The notes under the pieces were generated by a model. It saw only the letters and a list, made by a program, of their open reading frames with translations. It was not told the origin of the DNA and searched no databases. DNA of 64,000 nucleotides from an uncultured Elusimicrobiales bacterium (lineage in GTDB: Bacteria; Elusimicrobiota; Elusimicrobia; Elusimicrobiales; Elusimicrobiaceae): the NCBI GenBank assembly GCA_934667625.1, contig CAKUMH010000002.1, positions 1 to 64,000 on the forward strand. The letters are read 5' to 3'. The position numbers were made by a program, and so were the translations under genes. This document shows, in pieces, positions 41,627-50,563 of the stretch. Position 1 is the stretch's first letter. The number at the start of each line of letters is the position of its first letter.

Positions 41627-42121
41627 ATGAGCCCGTTTGAAACGCTTTACCTCACTTATTTTAAACGCGTGTACGCGTATCTGCTTTCGCGCGTACACAA
41701 CCAAGCCGTGGCGGAAGATTTGGCCGCCGCCGCTTGGCAAAAGGCGTATACGCATTTTGGCACGTTTGACGGGCAGAAAGGTTCATTTGTGCAGTGGATC
41801 TTTACCATTGCACGCAACGAAACCAATATGTATTGGCGCTTGTATTGGGTGAAGCATGTTTTTTCACTGGGGGAAACGCAAAATGAAGTAGCGGCCCACG
41901 AACCAACGCCCGCCCAAACGCTGGAGGAGCAACAGTTCCGCACCGATTTGCTAACGGCCCTAAAGGACCTAAGCAGCAAGGAGCGGGATTTGGTAGCACT
42001 CAAATTTTATTCCGGCTTAAACAACCGCCAAATTGCCGCGCTGGTGCGATTGAGCGAAAGCAACGTCGGCACGATTTTACACCGCGCCCTGCAAAAAATG
42101 CGCGGGAAAATGGAGAAATGA
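41627..42121 (+). CDS. ECF-type RNA polymerase sigma factor
   Basis: A 164-residue sigma-70 family protein with only regions 2 and 4. Region 2 holds YFKRVYAYLLSRVHNQAVAEDLAAAAWQKAY and a WIFTIARNE segment; region 4 holds LSSKERDLVALKFYSGLNNRQIAALVRLSESNVGTILHRALQKMR. The short length marks it as an extracytoplasmic-function sigma. The stop overlaps the next gene by four bases (ATGA), the usual link between an ECF sigma and its anti-sigma. Confidence 0.92.
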   Translation: MSPFETLYLTYFKRVYAYLLSRVHNQAVAEDLAAAAWQKAYTHFGTFDGQKGSFVQWIFTIARNETNMYWRLYWVKHVFSLGETQNEVAAHEPTPAQTLEEQQFRTDLLTALKDLSSKERDLVALKFYSGLNNRQIAALVRLSESNVGTILHRALQKMRGKMEK

Positions 42122-42591
42122 AAATGCCCAATTACAACTGGCAGCAAAAGGCGGAAAATACCGATTTTGACCCGCAGGGCCGTGTGCAGACCCGCGTGTG
42201 GGCACGCCTGAGCAGCCGCCCGCAAACCGCTTGGAAACGGCCGCTGGCCTGGGGACTGTGCGCCGCGTGTTTGTTGGTGCTTGGCATGGGCCTTGGCGTA
42301 TGGGTCAAACAGACGCCGGCTCCGGCGGCCCCGTCTAGCGAGGTACTACTGCAATGCAAAAAAGCCGAGCCCCAACAATTTATGCTATCGGCGGAACTGA
42401 AGTGCGACGGCACCTATTGTTCCTGCACCAAAACCTGGACGGACTGCTCGTGCACTAATGAAACCTGCGTACACAAAAAAACCTGCCAGCTAAAGATAGC
42501 CGATTTCCCCCGCCAAATGCCCTGGCATTTGCAGGATGAAAATTCAAAAATTCAATCAGCCGGGTTGGCCGCGTGCCAAACCCAATGTTAG
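42118..42591 (+). CDS. Putative anti-sigma factor with Cys-rich extracytoplasmic domain
   Basis: A 157-residue bitopic protein: about 45 cytoplasmic residues, one membrane helix (about 45-65), and an exported part with ten cysteines, dense in KCDGTYCSCTKTWTDCSC and ETCVHKKTCQL. Overlap with the ECF sigma gene and the topology suggest an anti-sigma factor; the cysteines could sense thiol redox state or metal. No classical zinc-binding HxxxCxxC anti-sigma motif is seen in the cytoplasmic part. The next gene encodes a thiol-redox membrane protein, which supports a redox signal. Confidence 0.72.
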   Translation: MKMPNYNWQQKAENTDFDPQGRVQTRVWARLSSRPQTAWKRPLAWGLCAACLLVLGMGLGVWVKQTPAPAAPSSEVLLQCKKAEPQQFMLSAELKCDGTYCSCTKTWTDCSCTNETCVHKKTCQLKIADFPRQMPWHLQDENSKIQSAGLAACQTQC

Positions 42592-42601
42592 GAGTTAAAG
42601 G

Positions 42602-43768
42602 ATGCTTCGTATCGTAAAACCGTTGTTACTGGTGCTCGCGTTGGCGGCGGCCTCGTGCGCCGCGTGGGCCAAACCGGTGGACGCTGTGCTGTTCACCTCG
42701 CCGTATTGTCCGCACTGCCGCCATTTAAAGCAGGACGGATTTCCTCAAACATTTAAGGAAAAATACAAAGGACAGGTCCGTTTGGTGGAGTACGACCTGA
42801 CCCAAGACGCCAACAATGTGATTTTTTCACAAACCATGGAGGCGTATCAGCTGGAATCAGCCGGGATACCGATGCTCGTTATCGGAGAGACTGTTTTGCA
42901 GGGATACCCGAGCCAGATCGGCCCCGGGGCAGACACCGCCGTGGCGCAGGCCCTTCGCAACAACGAAACCACCCGCGTGCCCGGTCTGCAAACGGAGGAG
43001 GACCTCCTGTCTACCCACGAGACCTTATTTAGCCAAATTACGCTGTGGGCAATCATCGGGGCAGGACTGGCTGACGGAGTCAACCCGTGCGCGTTTGCGG
43101 TAATTGTGTTTTTCGTCTCTTTTTTGGCGGCTTATAAATACACCAAAAAGGAAATTATCGTGGTGGGCGCCGCCTATTGTGCCGCCGTCTTTTTAGCCTA
43201 TGTGCTCATGGGGCTTGGCGCGTTCCATGTGCTGTATGCAATGAAGGCCTTTAAATACGTAACCCTGGTGGTACAATGGGGCATGGTGGGCCTTTGCGGC
43301 GTGTTTTTGCTGCTTAGCCTGTACGATTTTATCGTTTACCAACGCACTAAAAAATCCGAAAAAATGCTCTTGCAGCTGCCCACTAACTACAAGGTGTATA
43401 TCCACAAGGTGATGCGCTTTTTCTTAAAAGATAAACACAGCTCCATGTGGCGGCTGTTACTGGCGGCATTCTTGGTGGGGTTTGTGGTGTCCGGCGTGGA
43501 GGCCGTGTGCACCGGGCAAGTATACCTGCCCACCATTGTGGTGATTTTAAAGGAAGTAAACCAGCACTTTTGGCGCGCCACGGAGTTTTTACTGTTCTAC
43601 AACCTGATGTTCATCCTGCCGCTGGTGCTGGTGTTTGTACTGACGCTGTGCGGTAAGGAATCGGCCACGTTTAACAACTGGCTTAAAAAGCATTTAGGGC
43701 TGACAAAATTCCTGCTCTGCTTGGTGTTTTTGGGCCTGTTAATACTGCTGCTGGCCACGATGTTTTAG
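42602..43768 (+). CDS. Thioredoxin-like domain fused to a CcdA/DsbD-type membrane domain
   Basis: A 388-residue protein: signal peptide (about 1-23), an exported thioredoxin/glutaredoxin-like domain with SPYCPHCRHLK (Cys36, Cys39), and six or so membrane helices with the redox cysteines in GLADGVNPCAFAVIVFF and GVEAVCTGQVYLP. It would carry reducing power across the inner membrane to exported thiols, as CcdA/DsbD do. The fused amino-terminal domain replaces a separate periplasmic partner. It ends an operon with an ECF sigma and a Cys-rich membrane protein. Confidence 0.85.
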   Translation: MLRIVKPLLLVLALAAASCAAWAKPVDAVLFTSPYCPHCRHLKQDGFPQTFKEKYKGQVRLVEYDLTQDANNVIFSQTMEAYQLESAGIPMLVIGETVLQGYPSQIGPGADTAVAQALRNNETTRVPGLQTEEDLLSTHETLFSQITLWAIIGAGLADGVNPCAFAVIVFFVSFLAAYKYTKKEIIVVGAAYCAAVFLAYVLMGLGAFHVLYAMKAFKYVTLVVQWGMVGLCGVFLLLSLYDFIVYQRTKKSEKMLLQLPTNYKVYIHKVMRFFLKDKHSSMWRLLLAAFLVGFVVSGVEAVCTGQVYLPTIVVILKEVNQHFWRATEFLLFYNLMFILPLVLVFVLTLCGKESATFNNWLKKHLGLTKFLLCLVFLGLLILLLATMF

Positions 43769-43782
43769 CCGGTTACTACGTC

Positions 43783-43823
43783 AGAAAAGCCCCGTTTTCC
43801 AACTGGAAAACGGGGCTTTTCTT
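43783..43823. terminator. Bidirectional terminator between convergent operons
   Basis: An 18-base-pair perfect stem (AGAAAAGCCCCGTTTTCC and its complement) with an AACT loop. T-runs occur on both strands. Confidence 0.9.
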
Positions 43824-43837
43824 TGCACTTGGCTGAT

Positions 43838-44461
43838 TTATTTTTTTACTTTTAGCAAAACCAAATGTTTGGATAATTTTTCAAACGCTTTGGCGCGGTG
43901 GCTGATTTTATTTTTTTCTTTTTCCGTCAGCTCCGCCAGGGTCCGCTTGGTTTGACCGACCAAGAAAATCGGGTCGTAACCAAAGCCGTTTTCTCCCCGG
44001 TAGCCAAAGCCGATATAGCCGTCTAACTTACCGTCAAAAAGCTGTACGCCTCCCTGCGGGGTGGCCAAACAGGCCACCGTGCGGAAACTGGCCGCACGCG
44101 CCGGGAGCAATTGGCCGTCCAGCACGGTCAGCAGTTTGCGGTTGTTGTCATCCGCATCGGCATGTTCGCCGGCATAACGTGCTGTATACACGCCGGGAGC
44201 TCCGTTTAAAAAGCGAACCTCCAGCCCAGTATCGTCCGAAATGGCGGGCAAGCCACATTCCCGGGCGGCGTATACCGCCTTGATTTCCGCATTATCCTCC
44301 AGCGTCAGCCCTGTTTCCGGTGGCAGGGTAACCCCTTTAAAATCCGCCAGGCTGACATACTCAATCGGCGTACCGTTTTTGAGTTTGCGGGGCAAAATAT
44401 CCATGAGTTCGCGAAATTTGTGCGGATTGCCCGTGGCAATTAAAACCTTAATACTTTCCAT
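43838..44461 (-). CDS. rdgB: Non-canonical purine NTP pyrophosphatase (RdgB/HAM1)
   Basis: A 207-residue pyrophosphatase that removes ITP, dITP and XTP from the nucleotide pool. Motifs: LIATGNPHKFRELMDIL at the start, DDTGLEVRFLNGAPGVYTAR, and GFGYDPIF followed by SHRAKAF. All are in family order and length is normal. The start lies two bases after the stop of the pepT-like gene, so it is probably read from the same transcript. Confidence 0.95.
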   Translation of the reverse strand: MESIKVLIATGNPHKFRELMDILPRKLKNGTPIEYVSLADFKGVTLPPETGLTLEDNAEIKAVYAARECGLPAISDDTGLEVRFLNGAPGVYTARYAGEHADADDNNRKLLTVLDGQLLPARAASFRTVACLATPQGGVQLFDGKLDGYIGFGYRGENGFGYDPIFLVGQTKRTLAELTEKEKNKISHRAKAFEKLSKHLVLLKVKK

Positions 44462-44462
44462 G

Positions 44463-45860
44463 TTATTTACGCATCATGACTACTTCGTCCGCCAGGTTCA
44501 GCGCCACTAAGTAGGCCTTGAACATATCCTCTTCGCTGAGCCATTCGGTAAAGGCGTGCGGGTTGTTTTGGCCGGTGAACACCGTGTAAGCGCCGCGGCC
44601 CAGTTTGAGCATTAACATAGAGGCCGTAGTGCCAGCGCGTTCTTCTTTAAAATTCGGCGTGACGCCCGCGTTTTTGAATGCATTGGTGACCACTTGGCGG
44701 GCTTGCGGATGAATGCTTTCGGCCACGTTGCCATACTGTTTGATGACTTCGCGTTCAATTTTGACACCAAACTTATCGCTGATTTGGGCGGCTACGCTGT
44801 CGGCATAATTCTTCCAGTCGTCAATGTTTGGTTGTCTAAAACCGCGCAAGCGGAAGTCCAGCTCCGCCACGTTTACTTTCCCATCACCCATGTTCATGTG
44901 GTGCAGCTCCACATATCCTTGCGTTCCGGTGCTGTTGTTGGGCAGCCATTCTTCTTTCGCGCAGGCGGCGCCCAATTCGCAGGCGGGTTTCCACGCGTTG
45001 CGGTAGCCGTTTGTGGCGGCTTCGGACTGGTGTCCGTTGACGCCGAAAACTCTGTAGATGACTTTTTCCGCATTGAAGTTGCCCACGACTACTTCGCCGT
45101 TTACACCGCCGTCAAAGTCAAAAGCGATGTCGGGGTTGTAGGGAGTTTCTTCAATATAATCGGCTGAGCGGCCCACGTCTTCGTTCGGGGTGATGACAAT
45201 TTGAATGTTGCCGTGTTTTTTGGACGGGTTTTCGGCCAGGGTTTGGATAAAGGTAACAATCACGGACACGCCGGCTTTGTCGTCGGCTGAGAGCATGGTG
45301 GTACCGTCGGAAGTGACGATTGTTTTACCAATCATTTGTTTTAAGTACGGGTCCGTTTCCACTGTCATCACGTGGCCGTTTTTAAGTTCAATCGGTTTGC
45401 CGTCGTACTTTTCTATTTTTTGGGCTTTAATGCCTTTTCCCAAAATGTCGGGCGTGGTATCATAGTGGCAGCTAAAACCTAAGGTGGGCACGTTCCATTC
45501 CAAGTTGGAAGGAATTTCCACATAAATATAATAGTGTTCGCTTAACGTGGTTTTAAAACCAAACTTTTGAATTTCGGCAAATAATTTTTTGGCGGTTTCA
45601 ATTTGTTCGGGAGTCAAATCCTGGTTGTCGCTGCTTTGGCTGTCGTACGTGGTGTATTTTAAAAAACGGTTAAGCATGCCGGCACGGTATTGAGCGGCCA
45701 AGCGGGCATTTTGCTGGCCGATGCGCTGGCGGGCGGAATCTTTAAATGAAACAGTTTCCCGCGGAAAATTGCCCGGGAAAGAGGCCGCATACGCCTGAGA
45801 AACAAACGAAAGGCCGAACATAAAAACAGACAGAACAGCTAACAATTGTTTAACTTGCAT
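44463..45860 (-). CDS. Exported PepT-like M20 tripeptidase
   Basis: A 465-residue M20B peptidase related to tripeptidase PepT. Zinc-site segments are GFSCHYDTTPD, TTMLSADDKAGV, TPNEDVGRSAD (PepT usually DEEVG), IAFDFDGGVN and NNPHAFTEW. Unlike cytosolic PepT it begins with a signal peptide (MQVKQLLAVLSVFMFGLSFVSQAYAA), so it should act outside the inner membrane. AAGGAG precedes the ATG. Its promoter carries the same GGGCC-N4-GACCTAG box as the secreted protein at 31565. A second exported homologue lies upstream at 46017. Confidence 0.85.
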   Translation of the reverse strand: MQVKQLLAVLSVFMFGLSFVSQAYAASFPGNFPRETVSFKDSARQRIGQQNARLAAQYRAGMLNRFLKYTTYDSQSSDNQDLTPEQIETAKKLFAEIQKFGFKTTLSEHYYIYVEIPSNLEWNVPTLGFSCHYDTTPDILGKGIKAQKIEKYDGKPIELKNGHVMTVETDPYLKQMIGKTIVTSDGTTMLSADDKAGVSVIVTFIQTLAENPSKKHGNIQIVITPNEDVGRSADYIEETPYNPDIAFDFDGGVNGEVVVGNFNAEKVIYRVFGVNGHQSEAATNGYRNAWKPACELGAACAKEEWLPNNSTGTQGYVELHHMNMGDGKVNVAELDFRLRGFRQPNIDDWKNYADSVAAQISDKFGVKIEREVIKQYGNVAESIHPQARQVVTNAFKNAGVTPNFKEERAGTTASMLMLKLGRGAYTVFTGQNNPHAFTEWLSEEDMFKAYLVALNLADEVVMMRK

Positions 45861-45888
45861 AAAATCTCCTTAATTGGTTTTATTATTT

Positions 45889-45935
45889 ATTGTAATAATA
45901 TACACCCGGTTTGCACAAGGGCCAAAAGACCTAGA
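45889..45935 (-). promoter_or_regulatory. Promoter and upstream box of the exported peptidase gene
   Basis: On the minus strand: CTAGGTC-N4-GGCCC directly abutting a TTGTGC -35, 18 bases, then TACAAT. The spacing of the box to the -35 is identical to that before the gene at 31565. Confidence 0.5.
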
Positions 45936-45971
45936 TGGGTTATAGGCCCCGCAACTTAGGTTCCACACAAT

Positions 45972-45997
45972 AAAAAACCGCCCCCGAAGGAGCGGTC
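45972..45997 (-). terminator. Terminator of the valS-pepT operon
   Basis: GACCGC and GCGGT arms read on the minus strand as a hairpin followed by TTTTTT. Confidence 0.75.
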
Positions 45998-46016
45998 TAA
46001 AGAAAAGCGGAATTTT

Positions 46017-47378
46017 TTACTCTTCCGACGGAACTGTTTGCAAATTCCACAGGGAAACCAGCCGCAACACCGTGCGCAAAGAGGCCTCCATTACGTCCAC
46101 ATCGGCGTATTCGCGCTCGCTGTGCAGGTTGTACTGTCCGGAAAAAATATCCGGCGTGGGCAGACCCATAAAGGACAGAATGGCCCCGTCCGTACCGCCG
46201 CGGGCGGCCGTAAGCACAGGGGTGACATCTTCCTGCTTCATGGCCATTTCCGCCAGCGAGACCACCTGCGCGGGGAGGACCGTCTTCATATTTTTGTATT
46301 GGTCTTCAAACGACAAGGAGAAATTCTTTCCCTTATAATGCAGGCCCTTGACCGTGTTGAAAGCGCGTGTGACCTCGCCAACCAACGCTTGCATTTCCTC
46401 GTCCGTAAAGGCGCGGATAATTCCCTTGATTTCCGTACGGTCTCCTTCGGTGGTAATGGAATCCACCAAAATAAACCCGCGGCGGCCCGAGGTGCTTTCC
46501 GGACGGTTTTGGCGCGGGAGCAGGGTGTGGAAATCGGACGCCATGAGCACATTGTCTGCAAAGGCGGAGTTCATCGCCTCGCCGGGATGCACGGCGCGCA
46601 GGCCCTCAAAAACCACCGTAAACCCTTTGGCATTAAAGGTTTCGTTGGTCAGCTGACCGAGGTCGCTTCCGTCCAGCGTATAGGCATAATCCGCGCCGAA
46701 GGCGGCTACGTCCATTTTTTCGGCGCCGGAACCGACTTCTTCGTCCGGCGTAAAGGCAATTTTAAGGGTGCCGTGTTCCATTTCCGGGTGGTCGTACAGG
46801 TACTGCACGAGCGTCATCACAATGGCAACGCCTGTTTTATCATCCGCCCCCAACAGCGTACCGCCGGAAGCCGTTACAATATCGTGCCCTTTGGCACGGG
46901 AAAGCTGGGGCGAATTGGCCGGATTAATCACCAGGTTCTTTTCGGCATTGATGACAATGTCCCCCCCTTGGTAGTTCTTGTGTACCTGGGGTTTTACGTT
47001 TTTGCCGGAGGCCTCCAGGGCTGTGTCCATGTGCGCCAAAAAGGCCACTTTGGGCGAAACCCGGGACGAATTGGACGGAATTTCCGCCGTGACAATGGCG
47101 TGCTTGTCCACGCGCACCTTTTCCGCCCCGTATTTTTTGAGTTCCTTGGCAAGCGCCTTGGCCAGCTTTACCTGACCGGGCGTGCTGGGCACTTGGTCGG
47201 TTTGGTCGCTGGATTGCGTGTCAAACGTGACGTACTTGGTAAAGCGGTCCGTCAGCTGCTCCTTGGCCTGGGTTTTATCGTACTTAGTGACAGTCTTCCA
47301 GTCCATATCCTGCGCTGAGAGCGCAAGCGGCACGCACAGGACGGCCGCTGCGAGCGCGGTTTTAAAGGTTGTGCTCAT
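46017..47378 (-). CDS. Exported PepT-like M20 tripeptidase (second copy)
   Basis: A 453-residue M20B peptidase with canonical PepT motifs: FLAHMDTA, LLGADDKTGVA, TPDEEVGSGAE, YTLDGSDLG, and GGTDGAILSFMGLP. It starts with a signal peptide (TFKTALAAAVLCVPLALSA) absent from cytosolic PepT. The start codon shares one base with the valS stop (TAATG), so the two are coupled. It is only distantly similar to the homologue at 44463, so they are not a recent duplication. Confidence 0.88.
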   Translation of the reverse strand: MSTTFKTALAAAVLCVPLALSAQDMDWKTVTKYDKTQAKEQLTDRFTKYVTFDTQSSDQTDQVPSTPGQVKLAKALAKELKKYGAEKVRVDKHAIVTAEIPSNSSRVSPKVAFLAHMDTALEASGKNVKPQVHKNYQGGDIVINAEKNLVINPANSPQLSRAKGHDIVTASGGTLLGADDKTGVAIVMTLVQYLYDHPEMEHGTLKIAFTPDEEVGSGAEKMDVAAFGADYAYTLDGSDLGQLTNETFNAKGFTVVFEGLRAVHPGEAMNSAFADNVLMASDFHTLLPRQNRPESTSGRRGFILVDSITTEGDRTEIKGIIRAFTDEEMQALVGEVTRAFNTVKGLHYKGKNFSLSFEDQYKNMKTVLPAQVVSLAEMAMKQEDVTPVLTAARGGTDGAILSFMGLPTPDIFSGQYNLHSEREYADVDVMEASLRTVLRLVSLWNLQTVPSEE

Positions 47379-50089
47379 TAAGCCAAATCCTCCAACGAAG
47401 CCGTTACCTGGGCAAGCGCCAACTTGGCGGCGGCCAGTTCGTCTTTCGTTTTTTCAATTTGTTCCTGCGGGGCATGCTTGATAAAGTTCTCCTGCGACAG
47501 GCGCGCTTCGCGCGAGGCAATGTTCGCCTTGGCGGCGGCTAGATCTTTTTCCAAGCGTTTCTTTTCCTTTTCAAAGTCAATCAGCCCGGTGAGCGGCACG
47601 TAAATGGCCAGGTTTTCAAACATAGCCGTGGCGGTTTGTTTGGGCTTGGCTAAGTTGACGCCAAGGTCCAGCTTTTCCACCTTGGCCATTAATTTTATGT
47701 ATCCCTCGTGCGCGCGGACCACCTGCAGGTCGGCCTCGTCCTTGGCGGAGAGCACCGCCGCAATTTTGAGCCCTGGGGGCACGTTGAACTGCGAGCGGAT
47801 GGTGCGGATTTCGCGCGTGACACCCTGAATGATTGCCATTTGGCGCACGGCCTGTTCGTCCACCCATTGGGCATTAAATTCGGGGTACGATTGATTGAGC
47901 AGGAACTCCTCCGTTTCGCCCACGTACGGCCGCAGGGAAGCGGCAATTTCTTCCGTGATATACGGAATGAGCGGATGAAGCGCTTTTAACGTGCCATAGA
48001 GAATGTGCACGCACAGGGCCATGACGTGTTCCTTTTCGCTCGTTTGGAAGCGCTGCTTGGCCAGTTCTACGTACCAATCGCAGAAATCACCCCATAAAAA
48101 GTGGTAGAGCGCGTTAGCCGTTTGCGCCAGGTTGTACTTTTCAATCCCCTCGCGCGCCGTTTTGACGGCGTTTGTATAGCGGTCCAAAATCCAGCGGTCG
48201 GCCAGCTCGGTGACCTGTTTGGGCATTTGGAGCGGGCCCGTTAGGCCTTCCATATTCATCAGGATAAAGCGCGAGGCGTTGTAAATCTTGTTGCAGAAAT
48301 TGCGCGCCCCCGTGATGCTTTCTTCGGCGTACGGAATGTCTTTGCTGGGAACGGCCTGCATCAGGAGCGAAAAGCGCACAGCGTCTGTGCCGTATTTGGC
48401 CGTCATATCCAGCGGGTCAATAACGTTGCCCAAGGATTTGGACATCTTCTTGCCGCGTTTATCGCGGATGATACCGTTCAGGTAGACGTCTTTAAAGGGG
48501 AGCTTGCCCGTAAAGTCCAGCCCCGTCATGACCATACGCGCCACCCAGAGGTACAAAATTTCGTACCCGGTGACCATAACGCTGGTGGGATAGAAGTGTT
48601 CCATTTCGGGCGTTTTTTCCGGCCAGCCAAAGACGGACATCGGCCACAACGCGGAAGAAAACCAGGTGTCTAACACGTCGGGGTCCTGCACTAAATCGTG
48701 CCCACCGCAAATGGGACATTTTTCGGGCTTTTTAAAGGAGACAATCGGCTTGGCGCCGTCCTCAAACGAGACCTTGGTTAATTGTTCGTGGCCTTGTTTG
48801 TCGGTAGCGAAGGTGAGGCCCTTTTCGCTGCAGTGGCGGCAATACCACACGGGGATGCGGTGGCCCCACCAAATTTGACGGGAAATGCACCAATCCTGAA
48901 TGTTTTTAAGCCAATTTAAGAACGGATTTTTCCAGTTGGCCGGGTGGAACTGCAGTTCGCCCGATTCCGCCGCCTTGATCGCGGGAGCGGCCAATTTGTC
49001 CATTTTGACGAACCATTGCTCGCTCATAAACGGTTCAATGGGGCTATGGCAGCGGTAGCAGGTGGAAACGGCGTTGTTGTATTTTTCTTCCTTCACCAAA
49101 AGGCCGGCTTCGTCTAAATCTTTAACCGTTTCTTTACGGCAGAGCTCGCGGTCCATACCCAGGTATTTTTCGGGACAGTTGATCATCTTGCCCTTGTCGT
49201 TAATGACAGTCATCACGGGCAGGTTGTGGCGTTGGCCGACTTCATAGTCGGTGGCGTCGTGCGCCGGAGTGATTTTTAAGGCTCCCGTACCAAAGCCCAG
49301 CTCTACGGCTTCGTCGGCAATAATCGGAATTGCGCGATTGGCAAGCGGGATAATGACCTTTTTGCCCACCATGTTTTTGTAGCGTTCGTCCTTGGGGTTG
49401 ACGGCGATAGCGGCATCCGCGTAAATGGTTTCGGGGCGGGTAGTGGCAATGACAATGCCTTCGCCGCCGTCTTCGCCTTTATAGCGCAAATACCACAATT
49501 TTCCGGCGTGCTGCTCGTGCTCTACTTCAATATCGGAAAGGGCAGTGGAACAGCGCACGCACCAGTTGATGAGGCGTTTGCCGCGGTAAATGTATTTTTT
49601 CTCCCACCATTGGCGGAAACATTCAAAAACGGCCTGCGCGCGTTTTTCGTCCATAGTAAAGCGAATGTCAGAAAGGTCCAGCGCCCAGCCCATTTTGCGG
49701 AACTGGTTAAAAATAGCATTTCCGCACTCCTTATACCAATCCCACACCGTTTGCACAAAGGCTTCGCGGCCCAAGTCGTGGCGGGATTTGTGCTGCTCTT
49801 TGGCGAGTTTCTTTTCAATCACGTTCTGCGTGGCAATACCGCCGTGATCGGTGCCGGGCACCCAATAGGCGTCTTCGCCAAACATACGGTGGGCACGGAT
49901 GAGCACGTCTTGCAGGGTGTTGGTGGACGCATGGCCCATGTGGAGCGCGCCCGTAATGTTGGGCGGCGGGATAACAATAACAAAAGGTTTTTTGGATTTA
50001 TCGTTTTTGGCGGCAAACAATTTGGCAGCTTGCCATTTGTCGGCCAATTTTTGTTCTACTTTTTGCGGTTCATACGCTTTGGGTAACAT
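47378..50089 (-). CDS. valS: Valyl-tRNA synthetase
   Basis: A 903-residue class I aminoacyl-tRNA synthetase charging tRNA-Val. The HIGH-type motif is PPPNITGALHMGHA, the editing domain has TTRPETIYADAA, the KMSKS loop is GKKMSKSLGNVIDP, and the carboxy-terminal coiled coil (about 830-900) is typical of ValS. The ATG at 50089 follows AGGAAG; a longer in-frame start at 50131 has no good ribosome site. The exported peptidase gene follows with a one-base overlap. Confidence 0.97.
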   Translation of the reverse strand: MLPKAYEPQKVEQKLADKWQAAKLFAAKNDKSKKPFVIVIPPPNITGALHMGHASTNTLQDVLIRAHRMFGEDAYWVPGTDHGGIATQNVIEKKLAKEQHKSRHDLGREAFVQTVWDWYKECGNAIFNQFRKMGWALDLSDIRFTMDEKRAQAVFECFRQWWEKKYIYRGKRLINWCVRCSTALSDIEVEHEQHAGKLWYLRYKGEDGGEGIVIATTRPETIYADAAIAVNPKDERYKNMVGKKVIIPLANRAIPIIADEAVELGFGTGALKITPAHDATDYEVGQRHNLPVMTVINDKGKMINCPEKYLGMDRELCRKETVKDLDEAGLLVKEEKYNNAVSTCYRCHSPIEPFMSEQWFVKMDKLAAPAIKAAESGELQFHPANWKNPFLNWLKNIQDWCISRQIWWGHRIPVWYCRHCSEKGLTFATDKQGHEQLTKVSFEDGAKPIVSFKKPEKCPICGGHDLVQDPDVLDTWFSSALWPMSVFGWPEKTPEMEHFYPTSVMVTGYEILYLWVARMVMTGLDFTGKLPFKDVYLNGIIRDKRGKKMSKSLGNVIDPLDMTAKYGTDAVRFSLLMQAVPSKDIPYAEESITGARNFCNKIYNASRFILMNMEGLTGPLQMPKQVTELADRWILDRYTNAVKTAREGIEKYNLAQTANALYHFLWGDFCDWYVELAKQRFQTSEKEHVMALCVHILYGTLKALHPLIPYITEEIAASLRPYVGETEEFLLNQSYPEFNAQWVDEQAVRQMAIIQGVTREIRTIRSQFNVPPGLKIAAVLSAKDEADLQVVRAHEGYIKLMAKVEKLDLGVNLAKPKQTATAMFENLAIYVPLTGLIDFEKEKKRLEKDLAAAKANIASREARLSQENFIKHAPQEQIEKTKDELAAAKLALAQVTASLEDLA

Positions 50090-50271
50090 AGAGTCTTCCT
50101 CGGTTTTTAAATTTGCGTGATGTGACTTCACGCGTAACCTATCTATATTTTACCAATTCTGAACGAACGCGTATAGAGCAAAAACCCCTTCTCGGGGCTG
50201 TTTTGGCCGAGCATGAAGAGAAATGACGCGCCCAGCCCGTTTTGGGGCTGGGCAAACCCCGCCGATTATGC

Positions 50272-50277
50272 CATAAT
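50272..50277 (+). promoter_or_regulatory. -10 box placed for a leaderless small membrane protein message
   Basis: CATAAT, with TG in the extended position, ends six bases before the ATG at 50284. Confidence 0.45.
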
Positions 50278-50283
50278 ATAAGT

Positions 50284-50550
50284 ATGGAAAAAAGTAATTT
50301 ACCCACCCGCCCGCAGGTAGTGGAGGCGGAAATTTTGGATGAGAACGGCCAACCCATTAACGATGAGAAAAAACGGCCGGAACAGGCACGCCCCCAAGGG
50401 GATTTAAGCGGAGTGCTGGGCGGAATTTTGGTGCTGGCCTTTGGGTTTATTATGACGCTTTTGGTGGCAGCCTTCAGCATTTTGGTGGTGCTGCCGCTCA
50501 TGCTTTTGGGGCGGCTATTTGGCTTGCAAATAAAAACCTTCCGACGGTGA
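50284..50550 (+). CDS. Small membrane protein, unknown function
   Basis: An 88-residue protein with a charged, Pro-rich cytoplasmic start (about 1-42) and a long hydrophobic segment (about 43-78) that could make one or two membrane helices, ending LQIKTFRR. A -10 box immediately precedes the start. The tRNA-Ser gene follows. No family recognised. Confidence 0.65.
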   Translation: MEKSNLPTRPQVVEAEILDENGQPINDEKKRPEQARPQGDLSGVLGGILVLAFGFIMTLLVAAFSILVVLPLMLLGRLFGLQIKTFRR

Positions 50551-50563
50551 AATTTTTAAAAAT

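Noticed and set aside
41627..42591. Zinc anti-sigma (ZAS) motif in the Cys-rich protein
   Set aside because: The HxxxCxxC motif belongs in the cytoplasmic part, where I see no such arrangement; the cysteines are on the exported side.
46038..47318. 426-codon open frame on the plus strand
   Set aside because: It is the antisense of the exported peptidase gene, which has clear motifs, a signal peptide and coupling to valS. The plus frame encodes a low-complexity Gly/His/Arg-rich sequence with no ribosome site.
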